DNA of 64,000 nt from the NCBI GenBank assembly GCA_040223695.1, contig JAVKFU010000018.1, positions 1 to 64,000 on the forward strand, written 5' to 3'. How positions within the stretch are numbered: position 1 is the first letter of the stretch; each line of letters opens with the position of its first letter. The translations under genes were made by a program, and so were the position numbers. The notes beneath the pieces were generated by a model. That model did no database searches and was not told the DNA's origin. It saw only the letters and a list, made by a program, of their open reading frames with translations. Shown here one piece after another: positions 44,612 to 54,568 of this stretch. This DNA comes from Deltaproteobacteria bacterium (GTDB lineage: Bacteria > Desulfobacterota_D > UBA1144 > Nemesobacterales > UBA2774).

Positions 44612-45520
44612 ATGCAAAGAGAATACTGGTTTTTAATTTTAGCGGGGATCTTCTACGGCACAATCACGCCGGGCGGACAGTTTTTAATGGAAAGGGGACT
44701 GTCGATGTTCGAGGTTTCCTTTTACAGGTCTCTCCTGGTTTTCCTGATATTGCTACCTGTTGTGCTTCTCCGGCGCCGGTATGTGATGGAACGGAGCAAG
44801 GTTGCCTTTTATGCTCTTTACGGGCTCATAGGGGGCTTGCTCGAGCTTATGATGTTCTCAGGGATTGCTTTGGGGGTCCCTGTCGCGATTGTGGTGCTGC
44901 TTCTTTATACGCAGCCGATATGGACTGTCTTTATCGGGAGAGTGATGCTCGGAGAGAAGATTACTTTCGTAAAAATAGCCTCTGTAATTCTGGGTCTATT
45001 CGGTCTTGTGTTTCTGCTCGGATCCTGGGAGGCCGGGTCCGGAGGGTCTTACGCCGGTATTCTGTGCTCGCTTGCAAGCGGCGTCCTTCTCTCCTTCTGG
45101 GTTATTTTAGGCAAAAGAAGCGCTATGCTCGATCAGCATTATATTACAACCACATTCGGCTGGTCCGGATTCGCGTTTGTTTGGCTTCTCATATTGCTTC
45201 CCGTTACGAGGATTATGGTAACCGATGAGACGCTTACCGGGTTTTCTCTTGATCTCTCAGCGCCCAACTTTACCTATTTGATTATTTTCGCTTCTTTGGG
45301 AGGCGCCATTCCCCATTTGCTATTTTACAGAGCGCTTGAGAAGATTACGGCTTCAGTGGCGGGGATTGTACTTCTTCTCGAGCCCGTTAGCGCGACTATA
45401 CTGGCATGGATTTTCTTCTCGCAAAGCATCGGATTTTATATACTGCTCGGAGGGGTTTTTATTCTAATTTCGAATTATATCGTAATTCGTGAATCGAGGA
45501 ATGAAACGCCCGTATTCTGA
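44612..45520 (+). CDS. EamA/DMT-family exporter
   Basis: Ten predicted helices in two EamA repeats (about 1-140 and 150-300). Repeat-end patterns: PVAIVVLLLYTQPIWTVFIG and SVAGIVLLLEPVSATILAWI. The family exports amino acids or other metabolites; the substrate is not readable. 302 aa. Confidence 0.88.
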   Translation: MQREYWFLILAGIFYGTITPGGQFLMERGLSMFEVSFYRSLLVFLILLPVVLLRRRYVMERSKVAFYALYGLIGGLLELMMFSGIALGVPVAIVVLLLYTQPIWTVFIGRVMLGEKITFVKIASVILGLFGLVFLLGSWEAGSGGSYAGILCSLASGVLLSFWVILGKRSAMLDQHYITTTFGWSGFAFVWLLILLPVTRIMVTDETLTGFSLDLSAPNFTYLIIFASLGGAIPHLLFYRALEKITASVAGIVLLLEPVSATILAWIFFSQSIGFYILLGGVFILISNYIVIRESRNETPVF

Positions 45521-45539
45521 CCGGGTTCGGCTCTTGTCT

Positions 45540-45968
45540 TTAATCGCTTTCAACCGGCGTGCCGTGTCCGGATATATCCGAGGAATTGACAACTTTGTTT
45601 ATTCCGTCCGCATTTATAACGGCAAGCCCGTTTAACCTGAGTATGGTATCAAAGAATATCAACACATCTTCCTTCCTCATACCTCCCTCGGGTGTGATTA
45701 TGCTAACCTTCCCGGGCTTTACCGAACTGTCAATTACATACGCTTCACCGGTAATTTCGCTTACCGCCTTTATAAGGTCGATTATGTCCATTTCATTCTC
45801 GAGATGGACTATGCCGTCTTCGGATACATATTTTTTCTGTTCGGTGGTTTCGGTGATGTTTTCGGTCTGTCCCCGAACCTCCTTCCGGGAGTTAAAGCTT
45901 TGCGGAGGATGTGCCAGTATATCAAGGAGCAGAAATATAATGAGGTAATTTATGATTCTGTAATTCAT
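45540..45968 (-). CDS. Stand-alone GspD N0-like (secretin N-terminal) domain protein
   Basis: A signal peptide (1-19) then a region about 55-127 matching the N0 domain of type II secretin GspD: DIIDLIKAVSEITGEAYVIDSSV, GKVSIITPEGGMRKEDVLIFF, LRLNGLAVI, GINKVV. The protein ends at 142 aa, with no N1-N3 or barrel domains, so it cannot form a secretin. It could be a free periplasmic adaptor or a remnant. In T2SS the GspD N0 domain binds the GspC homology region; such a region is encoded at 58480-59364. AAAGAGA precedes the ATG. Confidence 0.75.
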   Translation of the reverse strand: MNYRIINYLIIFLLLDILAHPPQSFNSRKEVRGQTENITETTEQKKYVSEDGIVHLENEMDIIDLIKAVSEITGEAYVIDSSVKPGKVSIITPEGGMRKEDVLIFFDTILRLNGLAVINADGINKVVNSSDISGHGTPVESD

Positions 45969-46055
45969 GTTCTCTTTCGGTCTTCATATAGCGAGTCAAA
46001 CGGCTAAACCGATATAATGTTATCCTCTCACAGATGCGCGTGAGTTGAAATTAAA

Positions 46056-47033
46056 TCATAAGTCGGGGGCTCTCTCGTTTATTCTTTTTACCCTGGCCGT
46101 CCTTCTCTCTTTTCTTTCCTCGGCCTTTTTCCAAAGCCTTCTTTCCTCCGGTGTCTCGGGCTCGAACACCGGGACCTGTTTCGGCGAGCCGTCCTTACCC
46201 AGATGTACGAATGTCAAAAATGCGGTACAGGTATGTTTTTGCTCGCCGGTCATAATGTCTTCCGAAATGACTTTGATTCCGACTTCAAGCGAGGAGTTCC
46301 CTACGTAGGTGATACCTGCCTTGAAGATTATGATATCGCCGACCCTGATAGGCGAGTAGAAATACAGGTCGTCAAGCGAGCCTGTCACCAGCACGCCCTT
46401 TACAAACCTCATAGCCAGAATGGCCGCCGTCTCGTCGAGTTCCAGCATGAGTTTCCCTACCGACATGAAATTTCCGTAGAAGCTGTCTTCCGGAAGCACG
46501 ACCTTTGTGGTCTCGAGCCGCATCCTGACTATCTCGGTCTCGTCTATTATGTTCTTTGCCTGATCGTCCCTCTTTGCTATCCGGGAAAGCCTGCCCTCTC
46601 TCCTCTTCTGCGCTTCCATAAACGTCGACATTTCGTTCTCGTCAGCTGGTGTTATCTTCTCCTCTATCTTCCTTGGCTTTCCGTCGCTATCGACGGCGAT
46701 AAAAGCCATGTGAGAAACTGTCGCAAGCTTTTTCTCCCCCGTAACCGTATTCTCCGAGTGTACTGTCAAACCTAATTCCATGGAGCTTGACCCTATATAC
46801 TCCACAATGCTTTCCAAAGTCACTATTTCTCCTACTTTTACCGGGTTTACAAAGTCTATGCTGTCCGTCGCTCCGAGAACGGTTATACCCCTTGCAATGC
46901 GTGACGAGTTTACGCTTCCCGCAAGCATTATCCAGTCCATCAGTCTTCCGCCGTACAGGGTTCCGAGTATATTCGCATGCTCGGGGAATACGAACTGAAC
47001 CATCTGGTGTGTTGTCTCTTTTATAGAGGGCAT
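46056..47033 (-). CDS. Double hot-dog acyl-CoA thioesterase
   Basis: Two hot-dog domains of about 120 aa (about 8-125 and 165-285), separated by a charged helical linker. Domain 1 has the acyl-CoA hydrolase pattern HANILGTLYGGRLMDWIM and GATDSIDFVNPVKVGEIV; domain 2 repeats it less exactly (NFMSVGKLMLELDETAAILAMR). Hydrolyses acyl-CoA esters; chain length unknown. 325 aa with a basic tail. Confidence 0.88.
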   Translation of the reverse strand: MPSIKETTHQMVQFVFPEHANILGTLYGGRLMDWIMLAGSVNSSRIARGITVLGATDSIDFVNPVKVGEIVTLESIVEYIGSSSMELGLTVHSENTVTGEKKLATVSHMAFIAVDSDGKPRKIEEKITPADENEMSTFMEAQKRREGRLSRIAKRDDQAKNIIDETEIVRMRLETTKVVLPEDSFYGNFMSVGKLMLELDETAAILAMRFVKGVLVTGSLDDLYFYSPIRVGDIIIFKAGITYVGNSSLEVGIKVISEDIMTGEQKHTCTAFLTFVHLGKDGSPKQVPVFEPETPEERRLWKKAEERKERRTARVKRINERAPDL

Positions 47034-47123
47034 TGGCAGTTCCGTTCTGTTTCAGCTGGTAAAATCGTCATTATTATAAACATTGATCCGAATTAAATCC
47101 ATTAAAGGCAATTAATCGTATTT

Positions 47124-48017
47124 TTAACTATTCTCTCCTCCGGAACCGGTATCGCGAATTTCGCCAGGTTGCTCCTGTTGCGGCTCTTCTTTATCCAGAT
47201 GTACGTCCATCTGGGGAAAGGGAATCGAGATGCCGTTCTCATCGAATGCGATTTTTATTTTTTCAGTCAGCTCCCATTTTACCGCCCAGTAATCCGAAGT
47301 GTTGACCCAGGGACGGACCACGAAATTTACGCTGCTGTCCGCTAGCTCGTCGACCGCGACTACGGGCGCGGGCAGGCTGTGTATACGCCCCTCCGATTTC
47401 AGAATGTTCTCTATGATCTCCTTTGCCTTTTTTATGTCGTCGTCGTATCCGATTCCGAAGACCATATCTATACGCCTCGTATCCATAGCCGAATAGTTCG
47501 TTATGACCCCTGAGTAAATTGCTCCGTTAGGGACGACAACCTGCCTGTTGTCGGGCGTTTTAAACGTGGTGCTGAATATAGCAATATTTTCGACTGATCC
47601 TGAAGTGCCGCCCGCGTCGACGTAGTCCCCTTCTCTGAAGGGCCTGAACGTGATCAGCATCACGCCTGCTGCAAAGTTTTTAAGAGAATCCTGGAGAGAC
47701 AAACCGATAGCGAGTCCCGCGGCACCTATAAGAGCGATTAACGACGTAGTGTTGATTCCCAGCTGGTTCAGCGCCATAATGATGACGATTAGTAAAAGAA
47801 TCCATGCGACTATTGAAGAAAGAAAGTTTATCAATATAGTGTCAACTTTGGCGTTCGTTAATACTTTTCTGACTAGTCCGTTCAGTAAATTGGCTATGTA
47901 CCGGCCGAGGATAAATATTATTACGGCAAGAATTATATTTTTACCCCAGGGTATGAGGTAGGTTGTTATTAGCTCGTTAATATTTATAGATTCAAGAATG
48001 TTCATAGATTCAAACAT
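47124..48017 (-). CDS. Small-conductance mechanosensitive channel, MscS family
   Basis: Three transmembrane helices at the N-terminus, the pore helix pattern GAAGLAIGLSLQDSLKNFAAG (about 99-119), then the beta domain (FREGDYVDAGGTSGSVENI) and C-terminal vestibule. Opens under membrane tension during osmotic downshock. 297 aa with an acidic/Gln tail. GGAGGAGA precedes the ATG. Confidence 0.93.
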   Translation of the reverse strand: MFESMNILESININELITTYLIPWGKNIILAVIIFILGRYIANLLNGLVRKVLTNAKVDTILINFLSSIVAWILLLIVIIMALNQLGINTTSLIALIGAAGLAIGLSLQDSLKNFAAGVMLITFRPFREGDYVDAGGTSGSVENIAIFSTTFKTPDNRQVVVPNGAIYSGVITNYSAMDTRRIDMVFGIGYDDDIKKAKEIIENILKSEGRIHSLPAPVVAVDELADSSVNFVVRPWVNTSDYWAVKWELTEKIKIAFDENGISIPFPQMDVHLDKEEPQQEQPGEIRDTGSGGENS

Positions 48018-48559
48018 TTTATCTATCTCTCCTCCGATTAATTGGTAAATTGCAGTTTACAGGACATTAAATTAATTGCACGGGTTCAATAAGTCAAAAG
48101 CGGGGTTTGTACGCTATGGCATGGGGAATCGATTAAGCGAATTCCCGACGCCGATCCGGCGTGAGCACGGAAAATTTTCATGAAGCCGGCACCCTATTGC
48201 ACTTTATGTTATTAAAAACATAAACTGACGCATTTTGGATATATTGACAAATTTTGTCATATTTTTCTCTTATTATTTCCCTGTGGAAATTTAATGGCTA
48301 AAAAAATTATGTTAAATGAATGTCTTATGCGTAATACTTTTTGATGGCATGTTTATTGTAATATTTGTTATTAAGCTAATTGAAACTTTGATATCAGTAT
48401 AATAATATGATAAAAAATTATCTCCAGAAATTACAAGAGAATACGGCATAAGATAACGCCGGTTACTTCGAACCGAGTAGGGAAATACTGGTTTCCCGTT
48501 AAAGTTGATACACAAAAATAGATAAATATATTTACTGCCGCCGGAGAATTGCACAGACC
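48018..48559. other. Long AT-rich intergenic region upstream of the GGDEF gene
   Basis: 542 bases with no convincing gene. It contains a perfect 7-1-7 palindrome TGACAAATTTTGTCA (48245-48259), a possible operator. Near the GGDEF gene are two hairpins, CGGTT/AACCG (48460-48475) and GGGAAA/TTTCCC (48480-48497). The palindrome overlaps a TTGACA, but no good -10 box is at the right distance. The region 48290-48430 is strongly AT-rich. Confidence 0.5.
48245..48259. promoter_or_regulatory. Perfect palindrome, candidate operator
   Basis: TGACAAA-T-TTTGTCA is perfectly symmetric around one base. It lies about 300 bases upstream of the response regulator gene and 230 upstream of the divergent mscS-like gene. 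The cognate regulator is unknown. Confidence 0.4.
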
Positions 48560-49858
48560 ATGAAAGATAATATTAAGATATTGCTGATTGAGGATAACCT
48601 GGATTATGCGCAGCTTATAAAAAGGATTCTCACCAAGAAAACGTCTTCCTACATGCACGTGGAACACCACGATACATTTACTAAAGGGTACGAGCGGGCG
48701 GGTAAAGGGGAACTTGATTTGATCCTCCTTGATCTCAACCTGCCTGACAGCGGGAATACCGATACCCTCTTAGCCATAAGTGAGGTAACTGAGGTTCCGA
48801 TAATAGTTCTCACGGGAACCGATGACGAAGCCCAGGCTCTAAAAGCGGTTCAGATGGGTGCTCATGATTATTTGATGAAGGGGCAGGTCGACGCGGGACT
48901 TCTCGTTCGTTCGATAACGTACGCAATTGAGCGTAAAAAAGCCGATGATGCTCTTAAGAGAACTGAAGAAAGATTCAGGATGATGATTGAGAACGCGCTT
49001 GACTTAATAACGATACTCAATATCGACGGTACGATGAGCTACGTAAGTCCGTCGCACAAAAATTTAATCGGTTACGACGATAAAGAGCTTCTCGGGAAAA
49101 GGATTTTTGATTTTATACATCCCGAGGACTTGCCCCGCGTGATGGATATTTTTACGCAGGGGCTTCAAAGCGGCGGAACTCTGTATTCGGTGGAATTCAG
49201 AGTGAGACATAAAGAGGGTAATTGGATTACTCTGGATTCTATGGGGAAACTCTTCCCTCCCGAATCAGGAGAAATCGGGGTTATAGTTAACTCCCGCGAT
49301 GTGACGGAGCGCAAGAAGATAGAGGAACGGTTACGCAATCTTTCAATAACCGACGATCTTACGGGGCTTTATAACAGAAGGGGGTTTATGACATTCGCTG
49401 ACCATCATCTTAAAGCGGCCGAGAGAAGGACGGAGCAGATATTGCTTGTTTTAATCGATGTCGACGGGTTAAAACAGATTAACGATGCGCACGGACATGG
49501 AGCGGGCGACCAGGCTCTGGTTGATACTGCGGGGGTCATAAAACAGACATTCCGCAGCTCGGATGTAACTGCTCGTGTGAGCGGCGACGAGTTTGTCGTG
49601 CTCACTACCGATACGGACGGCAAGGGTATGGAGTCGATAAGGGAACGTTTAAAGGAAAATTTTGAAAAATCCAACTCCGCCAAAAGAAGGCCATTTCGTC
49701 TTGCCGCCAGTTTCGGGGTAGCTGTTTACGATCCTCATTCTCCGACTTCAATAGACAGGCTGATGAGTCAGGCCGATGAATTAATGTACGAAGAAAAGCA
49801 TAGCAAGGGCATAGGCTGTGAAGGAAAGCTTATAAGTATGGATAAGTTTACAAAATAG
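48560..49858 (+). CDS. Response regulator with PAS and GGDEF domains
   Basis: Receiver domain 1-125 (phospho-acceptor D58 in LLDLNLP, K near 109), PAS about 140-265 (AGTMSY... DVTERKK at its end), diguanylate cyclase about 275-425. The active-site loop is SGDEF (341-345) instead of GGDEF; SGDEF variants can be active. The allosteric I-site R332-S-S-D335 is intact, 5 residues before it. Likely makes c-di-GMP on phosphorylation, with product feedback. 432 aa. Its receiver resembles that of the next gene (50146). Confidence 0.92.
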   Translation: MKDNIKILLIEDNLDYAQLIKRILTKKTSSYMHVEHHDTFTKGYERAGKGELDLILLDLNLPDSGNTDTLLAISEVTEVPIIVLTGTDDEAQALKAVQMGAHDYLMKGQVDAGLLVRSITYAIERKKADDALKRTEERFRMMIENALDLITILNIDGTMSYVSPSHKNLIGYDDKELLGKRIFDFIHPEDLPRVMDIFTQGLQSGGTLYSVEFRVRHKEGNWITLDSMGKLFPPESGEIGVIVNSRDVTERKKIEERLRNLSITDDLTGLYNRRGFMTFADHHLKAAERRTEQILLVLIDVDGLKQINDAHGHGAGDQALVDTAGVIKQTFRSSDVTARVSGDEFVVLTTDTDGKGMESIRERLKENFEKSNSAKRRPFRLAASFGVAVYDPHSPTSIDRLMSQADELMYEEKHSKGIGCEGKLISMDKFTK

Positions 49859-50145
49859 GTTAATTAATCTTGTCTCTCGTCTGCGCATGAGTTCTCGGTC
49901 TCTGGGCAGAGTCAGCACCCCCACTATTTATAACAATTTAGGGCATAATTTTTAATTATATTTGTAAAATTGAACAATTTTTGTTCATGAAGTTGTGCGC
50001 AATAAATGTACGACTTATTTGCTTTACAAATAATACCAGCAAGTTATAAGCAAAATGCCAGATGGTACGATTATTGCAACTAATTCCTGTGTTTATCTTG
50101 GTTCGAGCTGTTCGATAATGGCTGTCCAGGGAAAGGGAGAAGCTA

Positions 50146-52095
50146 TTGGCCAGCAATAATTTGAGAATACTATTAATAGAAGATAACGAAAGCTACTCCA
50201 AGCTTGTTCAGAAAAAGCTCGCCGCGTCGAATGAGATAAAATTTGAAACTAAATGCGCGGATACTCTTTCCGGGGGAATAGAATTCTTGGAAGAAGCCGA
50301 TACTGATGTGGTGTTGCTTGATCTCATGCTTCCGGATAGCGAAGGCCTTAATACATTCATAAAAATACACGACCATTCCCCCCATATGCCGGTAATTGTG
50401 CTGACTGCGGTAAGCGATGAGGAACAGGCGGTAAGGGCGCTTCAGCTGGGCGCGCAGGATTACCTTATCAAAGCGGATTTGGATAACAATCAGCTTGCGC
50501 GCTCTATCAGATACGCGTTTGAACGCCAGCGGGAAACAAACGAGCGAAGGCAAGCGGAGCAGGCCCTGGCTCAGGAAAAAGAGCGACTTGCCGTAACTTT
50601 AAGCTCTATAGGGGATGGTGTTATTGCGACGGATACCGAAGGGAGAGTAGTACTGATTAACAGCGTTGCCGAGCAGTTGACCGGGTGGTCTCGTACCGAT
50701 GCTGTCGGTAAGTTCATTAACGACGTCTTTTTCATCGTCAATGTGGATACCGGAGAGCCTAAAGAGAATCCTGTAAGTAAAGCCATTAACGCGGACAGCT
50801 CCGTCGGTCTTGAAAGCGGCACCGTACTTATTACGAGGAAAAGAGAGGGCTGCAGATATGTATCCGCAAGCTGTTCACCCATACGTGACAGAGACGGCAT
50901 CATTATAGGAGCTGTTCTTGTTTTCAGGGATATTACCGAATTGAAGAAAATGGAAGAAGAGCTTCTGAAGGTCCAGAAACTGGAGTCGATAGGGGTACTT
51001 GCGGGAGGCGTGGCTCACGATTTCAACAACCTTCTCACCTCGATAATGGGAAATATTTCTTTGAGCTCCATGCCTGATATATCAGCCGAAAAGATTCACA
51101 AGAGACTTCAGGATGCGCTGAGAGCCTGTCAAAGGGCCAGAGACCTGTCGACACAGCTTCTTGCCTTTTCCACAACGGGGAACGCTCTCGAGAATAAAAT
51201 CCCGACATCTCTGGAGCGAGTGATAAGAGACACGGCAAATTTTACGATGAGCGGTTCCAGTATCGATTTTGAGTTCATTATTGAAGACAAAATATGGTCT
51301 GTAGAAATAGATGAGGGGCGAATAAGCCAGGTTATAAGCAACATTATAATCAATGCGGCGCAGGCTATGACGAACCAAGGCAGGATAACCATAAAGATGG
51401 AGAATGTTGATGCCCGGAACGAGAAGGGTGTCCCGCTCGAGGGTGACAAATATGTCAAGACTATCATACAGGACGAAGGAATAGGTATCCCGAAAGAATA
51501 TTTGTCGAAGATATTCGATCCTTATTTTAGCACCAAGCAGAGCGGCAGCGGACTTGGTCTTGCAACGTCGTATTCAATTATCAAAAATCACGGCGGTCTT
51601 TTGACTGTTGAATCCGAGCTCCACGTAGGTTCCAAATTTTATATTTACCTGCCTGCGAAGGGAGATTTTATAGGTGCTGAAAGAAAGCTTAATAATGCGG
51701 TCAAGCGGGGAAGGGGAAGGGTCCTGATTATGGATGACAAGATTGAGGTAAGGGAAGCCGCGGGAGAAATGCTATCCCACATAGGTTATCAGGTTGAGTT
51801 CGCGAGAGACGGAAATGAAGCATTGAGGATGTACAAAAACGCTTTATTGGAAGGAAACCCCTTTGATTCGGTAATTATGGATTTGACGGTGCCGGGGAGC
51901 ATGGGCGGAAAAGAAGCAATGGAGAAACTCCTTATTATCGATCCGCAAGTAAAAGCAATCGTATCCAGCGGGTATTCGAGCGATCCGGTTATATCGCAAT
52001 ATAAGCAATACGGATTCAAGGGCGCCTTACCCAAGCCTTACGAGATGGATAAGTTAAGCGACGTTCTGCACGGTGTTCTCCTGGAAACAAATTAA
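50146..52095 (+). CDS. Hybrid REC-PAS-histidine kinase-REC protein
   Basis: Receiver 1-125 (D59), PAS about 145-270, histidine kinase with H-box AGGVAHDFNNLLTS (His291), ATP-binding domain with DEGIGIPKEYLSKIFDPYF and GSGLGLATSYSIIKNHGG, and a C-terminal receiver (D579). 649 aa; no transmembrane segment, so a cytosolic phosphorelay protein. The start is TTG 50146, with GGGAGA 5 bases upstream. Lies 287 bases after the GGDEF regulator; the two may form one pathway. Confidence 0.92.
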   Translation: MASNNLRILLIEDNESYSKLVQKKLAASNEIKFETKCADTLSGGIEFLEEADTDVVLLDLMLPDSEGLNTFIKIHDHSPHMPVIVLTAVSDEEQAVRALQLGAQDYLIKADLDNNQLARSIRYAFERQRETNERRQAEQALAQEKERLAVTLSSIGDGVIATDTEGRVVLINSVAEQLTGWSRTDAVGKFINDVFFIVNVDTGEPKENPVSKAINADSSVGLESGTVLITRKREGCRYVSASCSPIRDRDGIIIGAVLVFRDITELKKMEEELLKVQKLESIGVLAGGVAHDFNNLLTSIMGNISLSSMPDISAEKIHKRLQDALRACQRARDLSTQLLAFSTTGNALENKIPTSLERVIRDTANFTMSGSSIDFEFIIEDKIWSVEIDEGRISQVISNIIINAAQAMTNQGRITIKMENVDARNEKGVPLEGDKYVKTIIQDEGIGIPKEYLSKIFDPYFSTKQSGSGLGLATSYSIIKNHGGLLTVESELHVGSKFYIYLPAKGDFIGAERKLNNAVKRGRGRVLIMDDKIEVREAAGEMLSHIGYQVEFARDGNEALRMYKNALLEGNPFDSVIMDLTVPGSMGGKEAMEKLLIIDPQVKAIVSSGYSSDPVISQYKQYGFKGALPKPYEMDKLSDVLHGVLLETN

Positions 52096-52113
52096 GGCGT
52101 AAACAGAACCCTG

Positions 52114-53937
52114 TCAAATTATCCCTGCCTTTTTAGACAGCACAACGGCCTCTTCGACCATATCCTTTAATAGATTCAGCCCTCCCTGCCAAAACCCCGG
52201 GTTCTTTATGTCCACTCCTACCCTCTGTAATAAAATATCCGGCGAGTTGCTTCCTCCCGAGGAAAGAAGCTCTATATAGCGGGGAACGAATTTGTTTCCT
52301 TCATTTAAATATTTATAGTATAGCGCGAGAACCAGGAGCTCGCCGAAAGAATACGCGTAGCAATAAAAAGGCGAATGTATGAAATGAGGAATGTACATCC
52401 ACCAGTTGCTGTAATCTTCGGTCAGCTCAACCGAATTCCCGAACATGGGTTTGTTCGCGTCAATCCAGAGTTCATTGATCTCCTCAGCCGTCAGTTCCCC
52501 TTTCTTCCTTCTCTTCAGGTGCAGGCTTTCTTCAAAACGCGTAAGCACAACCTGACGGAATACCGTTGCAAAAATATCCTCGAGCTTGCTGCAAATCAGT
52601 GAAAGCTTGATTGCGGGGTCTTTCTCTGATTCCATCAATTTGTGAAAAACCAGAATCTCCGCGAACACGCTTGCGGTCTCCGCCGTCGTGAGCGGGGTGT
52701 TAGACTGGAAATAGCCCTGTTTTCTTGAAAGGTACTGATGCACGCCGTGGCCGAGCTCATGGGCCAGGGTCATAACATCCCTCAGCCTCCCGGTGTAGTT
52801 TACAAAGACATACGGATGGGCGCTCGGAACCGTTCCGTGGCTGAAAGCGCCTCCTCTTTTTCCGTCCCTGGTCTCGGCGTCAATCCAGTCGCTTTCGAAA
52901 AATTTCTCCGCTATCCCCGCCATTCTCGGAGAAAAGTCATCAAAAGAACCAAGGATGATTTTTTTGCCGGCTCCGTACTTTATTGTTTTAGTTTGCGGAG
53001 AAATCGGGGCATAGCGGTCATAATCGTAGAACTTTCTTATACCAAGCAGCTTTTTCTTGAGATTGTAGTAAGTCTCGACCAGATCGTAATTTTTTTCGCA
53101 GGAGGATATCAGCGCCTCGACCGTTTCCCTGTCGATTTCATTATCCAGATGCCGTGACGCCATAGGGTATTCGAAGGCGCGCAGCCGGTCGTTTACGGCG
53201 TGGTCCTGAACAAGCGTATTGAATATAAATGTGAGTACGTGCGAATTTTCCAAAAGCCCTTCAGTAAGCCCTCCGGCCGCAGCTTTCCTTTTTTTTCTGT
53301 CGGGGTCGTAAAGCAGAGCCAGAGTTTCGGTTTCACTCAGTGAGTTCACTTTTCCGTCCACCCTTACCCTAAAACGTATATTGTTCAGGACTTCGTCAAA
53401 CAGGCGTCTGAACGCCCTCGCTCCCGTGTTGGCCTTCTCGTCCAGAATCATCTCTTCGGGCTCGCTCAGCCTGTGCGGTTTGTAACGTCTCTCCTGCTCG
53501 AGGAAATGACGGTAAGCGGAGAGCTTTTTGTCCGCGAGAAGGGCTTTGGCTTTACTGTCATGCAGATTGACCCATTCCAGCTCGAAAAACATCAGATGCT
53601 TTCTCGCCTCCGTGGCCTTCTCCTGAACTTTCTGTAAAAAGGCGCCGTGAGCCGGCCTGGACGTATCGGCTGCGAATAACAGATAGGCGAAAGAAAGCAG
53701 TTTCCCTATTTGCTCGCTAATTGATTCAAGCTCCCGGACGGCCTTAAGAAGAATTCCGGGGGTTGCGGATTTCGAGTTTATTTTCCCCCTGTAGGTTCGC
53801 TCGAAAGATTCGGATTTTTTAAGGAGGCGTTTTATGTCCTTCTCGATGCGGGGGTCATTGAGGCCCGAATAGAGGTCTGACAGGTCCCATCTTACTCCCT
53901 CTGATCCTGTTTTCAGCTTTTTTGCGGTGCTTGCCAT
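52114..53937 (-). CDS. pepF: Oligoendopeptidase F, M3B family
   Basis: Cytosolic zinc oligopeptidase. The catalytic motif HELGHGVHQYL is near residue 390, with the C-terminal YAYSFGELLVLALYY typical of PepF/M3B. 607 aa. AAGGAG precedes the ATG. Converges on the hybrid kinase gene with 18 bases between. Confidence 0.94.
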   Translation of the reverse strand: MASTAKKLKTGSEGVRWDLSDLYSGLNDPRIEKDIKRLLKKSESFERTYRGKINSKSATPGILLKAVRELESISEQIGKLLSFAYLLFAADTSRPAHGAFLQKVQEKATEARKHLMFFELEWVNLHDSKAKALLADKKLSAYRHFLEQERRYKPHRLSEPEEMILDEKANTGARAFRRLFDEVLNNIRFRVRVDGKVNSLSETETLALLYDPDRKKRKAAAGGLTEGLLENSHVLTFIFNTLVQDHAVNDRLRAFEYPMASRHLDNEIDRETVEALISSCEKNYDLVETYYNLKKKLLGIRKFYDYDRYAPISPQTKTIKYGAGKKIILGSFDDFSPRMAGIAEKFFESDWIDAETRDGKRGGAFSHGTVPSAHPYVFVNYTGRLRDVMTLAHELGHGVHQYLSRKQGYFQSNTPLTTAETASVFAEILVFHKLMESEKDPAIKLSLICSKLEDIFATVFRQVVLTRFEESLHLKRRKKGELTAEEINELWIDANKPMFGNSVELTEDYSNWWMYIPHFIHSPFYCYAYSFGELLVLALYYKYLNEGNKFVPRYIELLSSGGSNSPDILLQRVGVDIKNPGFWQGGLNLLKDMVEEAVVLSKKAGII

Positions 53938-54046
53938 AGTATTCTCCTTTCTTCCGGAATCTGCTTCGGAACCTTTTTATACGGTGTAAAAAGCGTCTAT
54001 CAAAATTTTATATCCATTCAATCGGTCACAAGATTACGCTGTGTCG

Positions 54047-54505
54047 CTAGTTTTCAAGCTTTTCCAGCTCCTGCCTTACCACTTTGCTGACCATAGACCC
54101 GTCCGCCTTTCCCTTCACGGCGGGCATTATTATCTTCATTACATTGCCGAAGTCTTTAGTCCCGGCCGCGTCTGCTTCCGATATAGCCTTTATTACCTCA
54201 TTCCTGATTTCATCCTCGCTCATCTGCCTGGGCATATATTTCATTAGTATTTCTATTTCGGCTTTTTCTTTGTCGGCCACGTCCTGTCTGTTAACTTTTT
54301 CGAATTCCTCGGCAGCGTCTCTTCTTTTTTTTACTTCGCTCGAGATTACACCTATTACTTCCTCGTCCGTAAGTTCCTTTTTATTATTTTCGATCTCCTT
54401 ATTTCTGATGGAGGACTGAAGCATTCTGAGAACCGCAAGTTCGAGAGAGTTTTTTTCTCTGAGCGCGTTTTTTATGTCAGCCGGTATCCGTTCTCTTAGA
54501 CTCAT
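54047..54505 (-). CDS. GatB/YqeY domain protein
   Basis: 152-aa helical YqeY-family protein, resembling the C-terminal tail domain of GatB (tRNA amidotransferase). Landmarks: RIPADIKNALREKNSLELAVLRML, YMPRQMSEDEI, DFGNVMKIIMPAVKGKADGSMVSKVVRQEL. Often adjacent to rpsU or dnaG; here alone. Role unknown. AAGGAGA precedes the ATG. Confidence 0.92.
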   Translation of the reverse strand: MSLRERIPADIKNALREKNSLELAVLRMLQSSIRNKEIENNKKELTDEEVIGVISSEVKKRRDAAEEFEKVNRQDVADKEKAEIEILMKYMPRQMSEDEIRNEVIKAISEADAAGTKDFGNVMKIIMPAVKGKADGSMVSKVVRQELEKLEN

Positions 54506-54568
54506 ATTAATCTCCTTATCTCACAGACGATTATTTTAACCGGAATGCTGGCAAGTTGGATCATACCG

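Noticed and set aside
48420-48559. Possible c-di-GMP riboswitch upstream of the GGDEF gene
   Set aside because: The two hairpins do not show the conserved GEMM core sequences, so only simple hairpins are reported.
49341-49600. Loss of diguanylate cyclase activity because of SGDEF
   Set aside because: SGDEF variants are known to be active, and the I-site is intact, so inactivity cannot be claimed.
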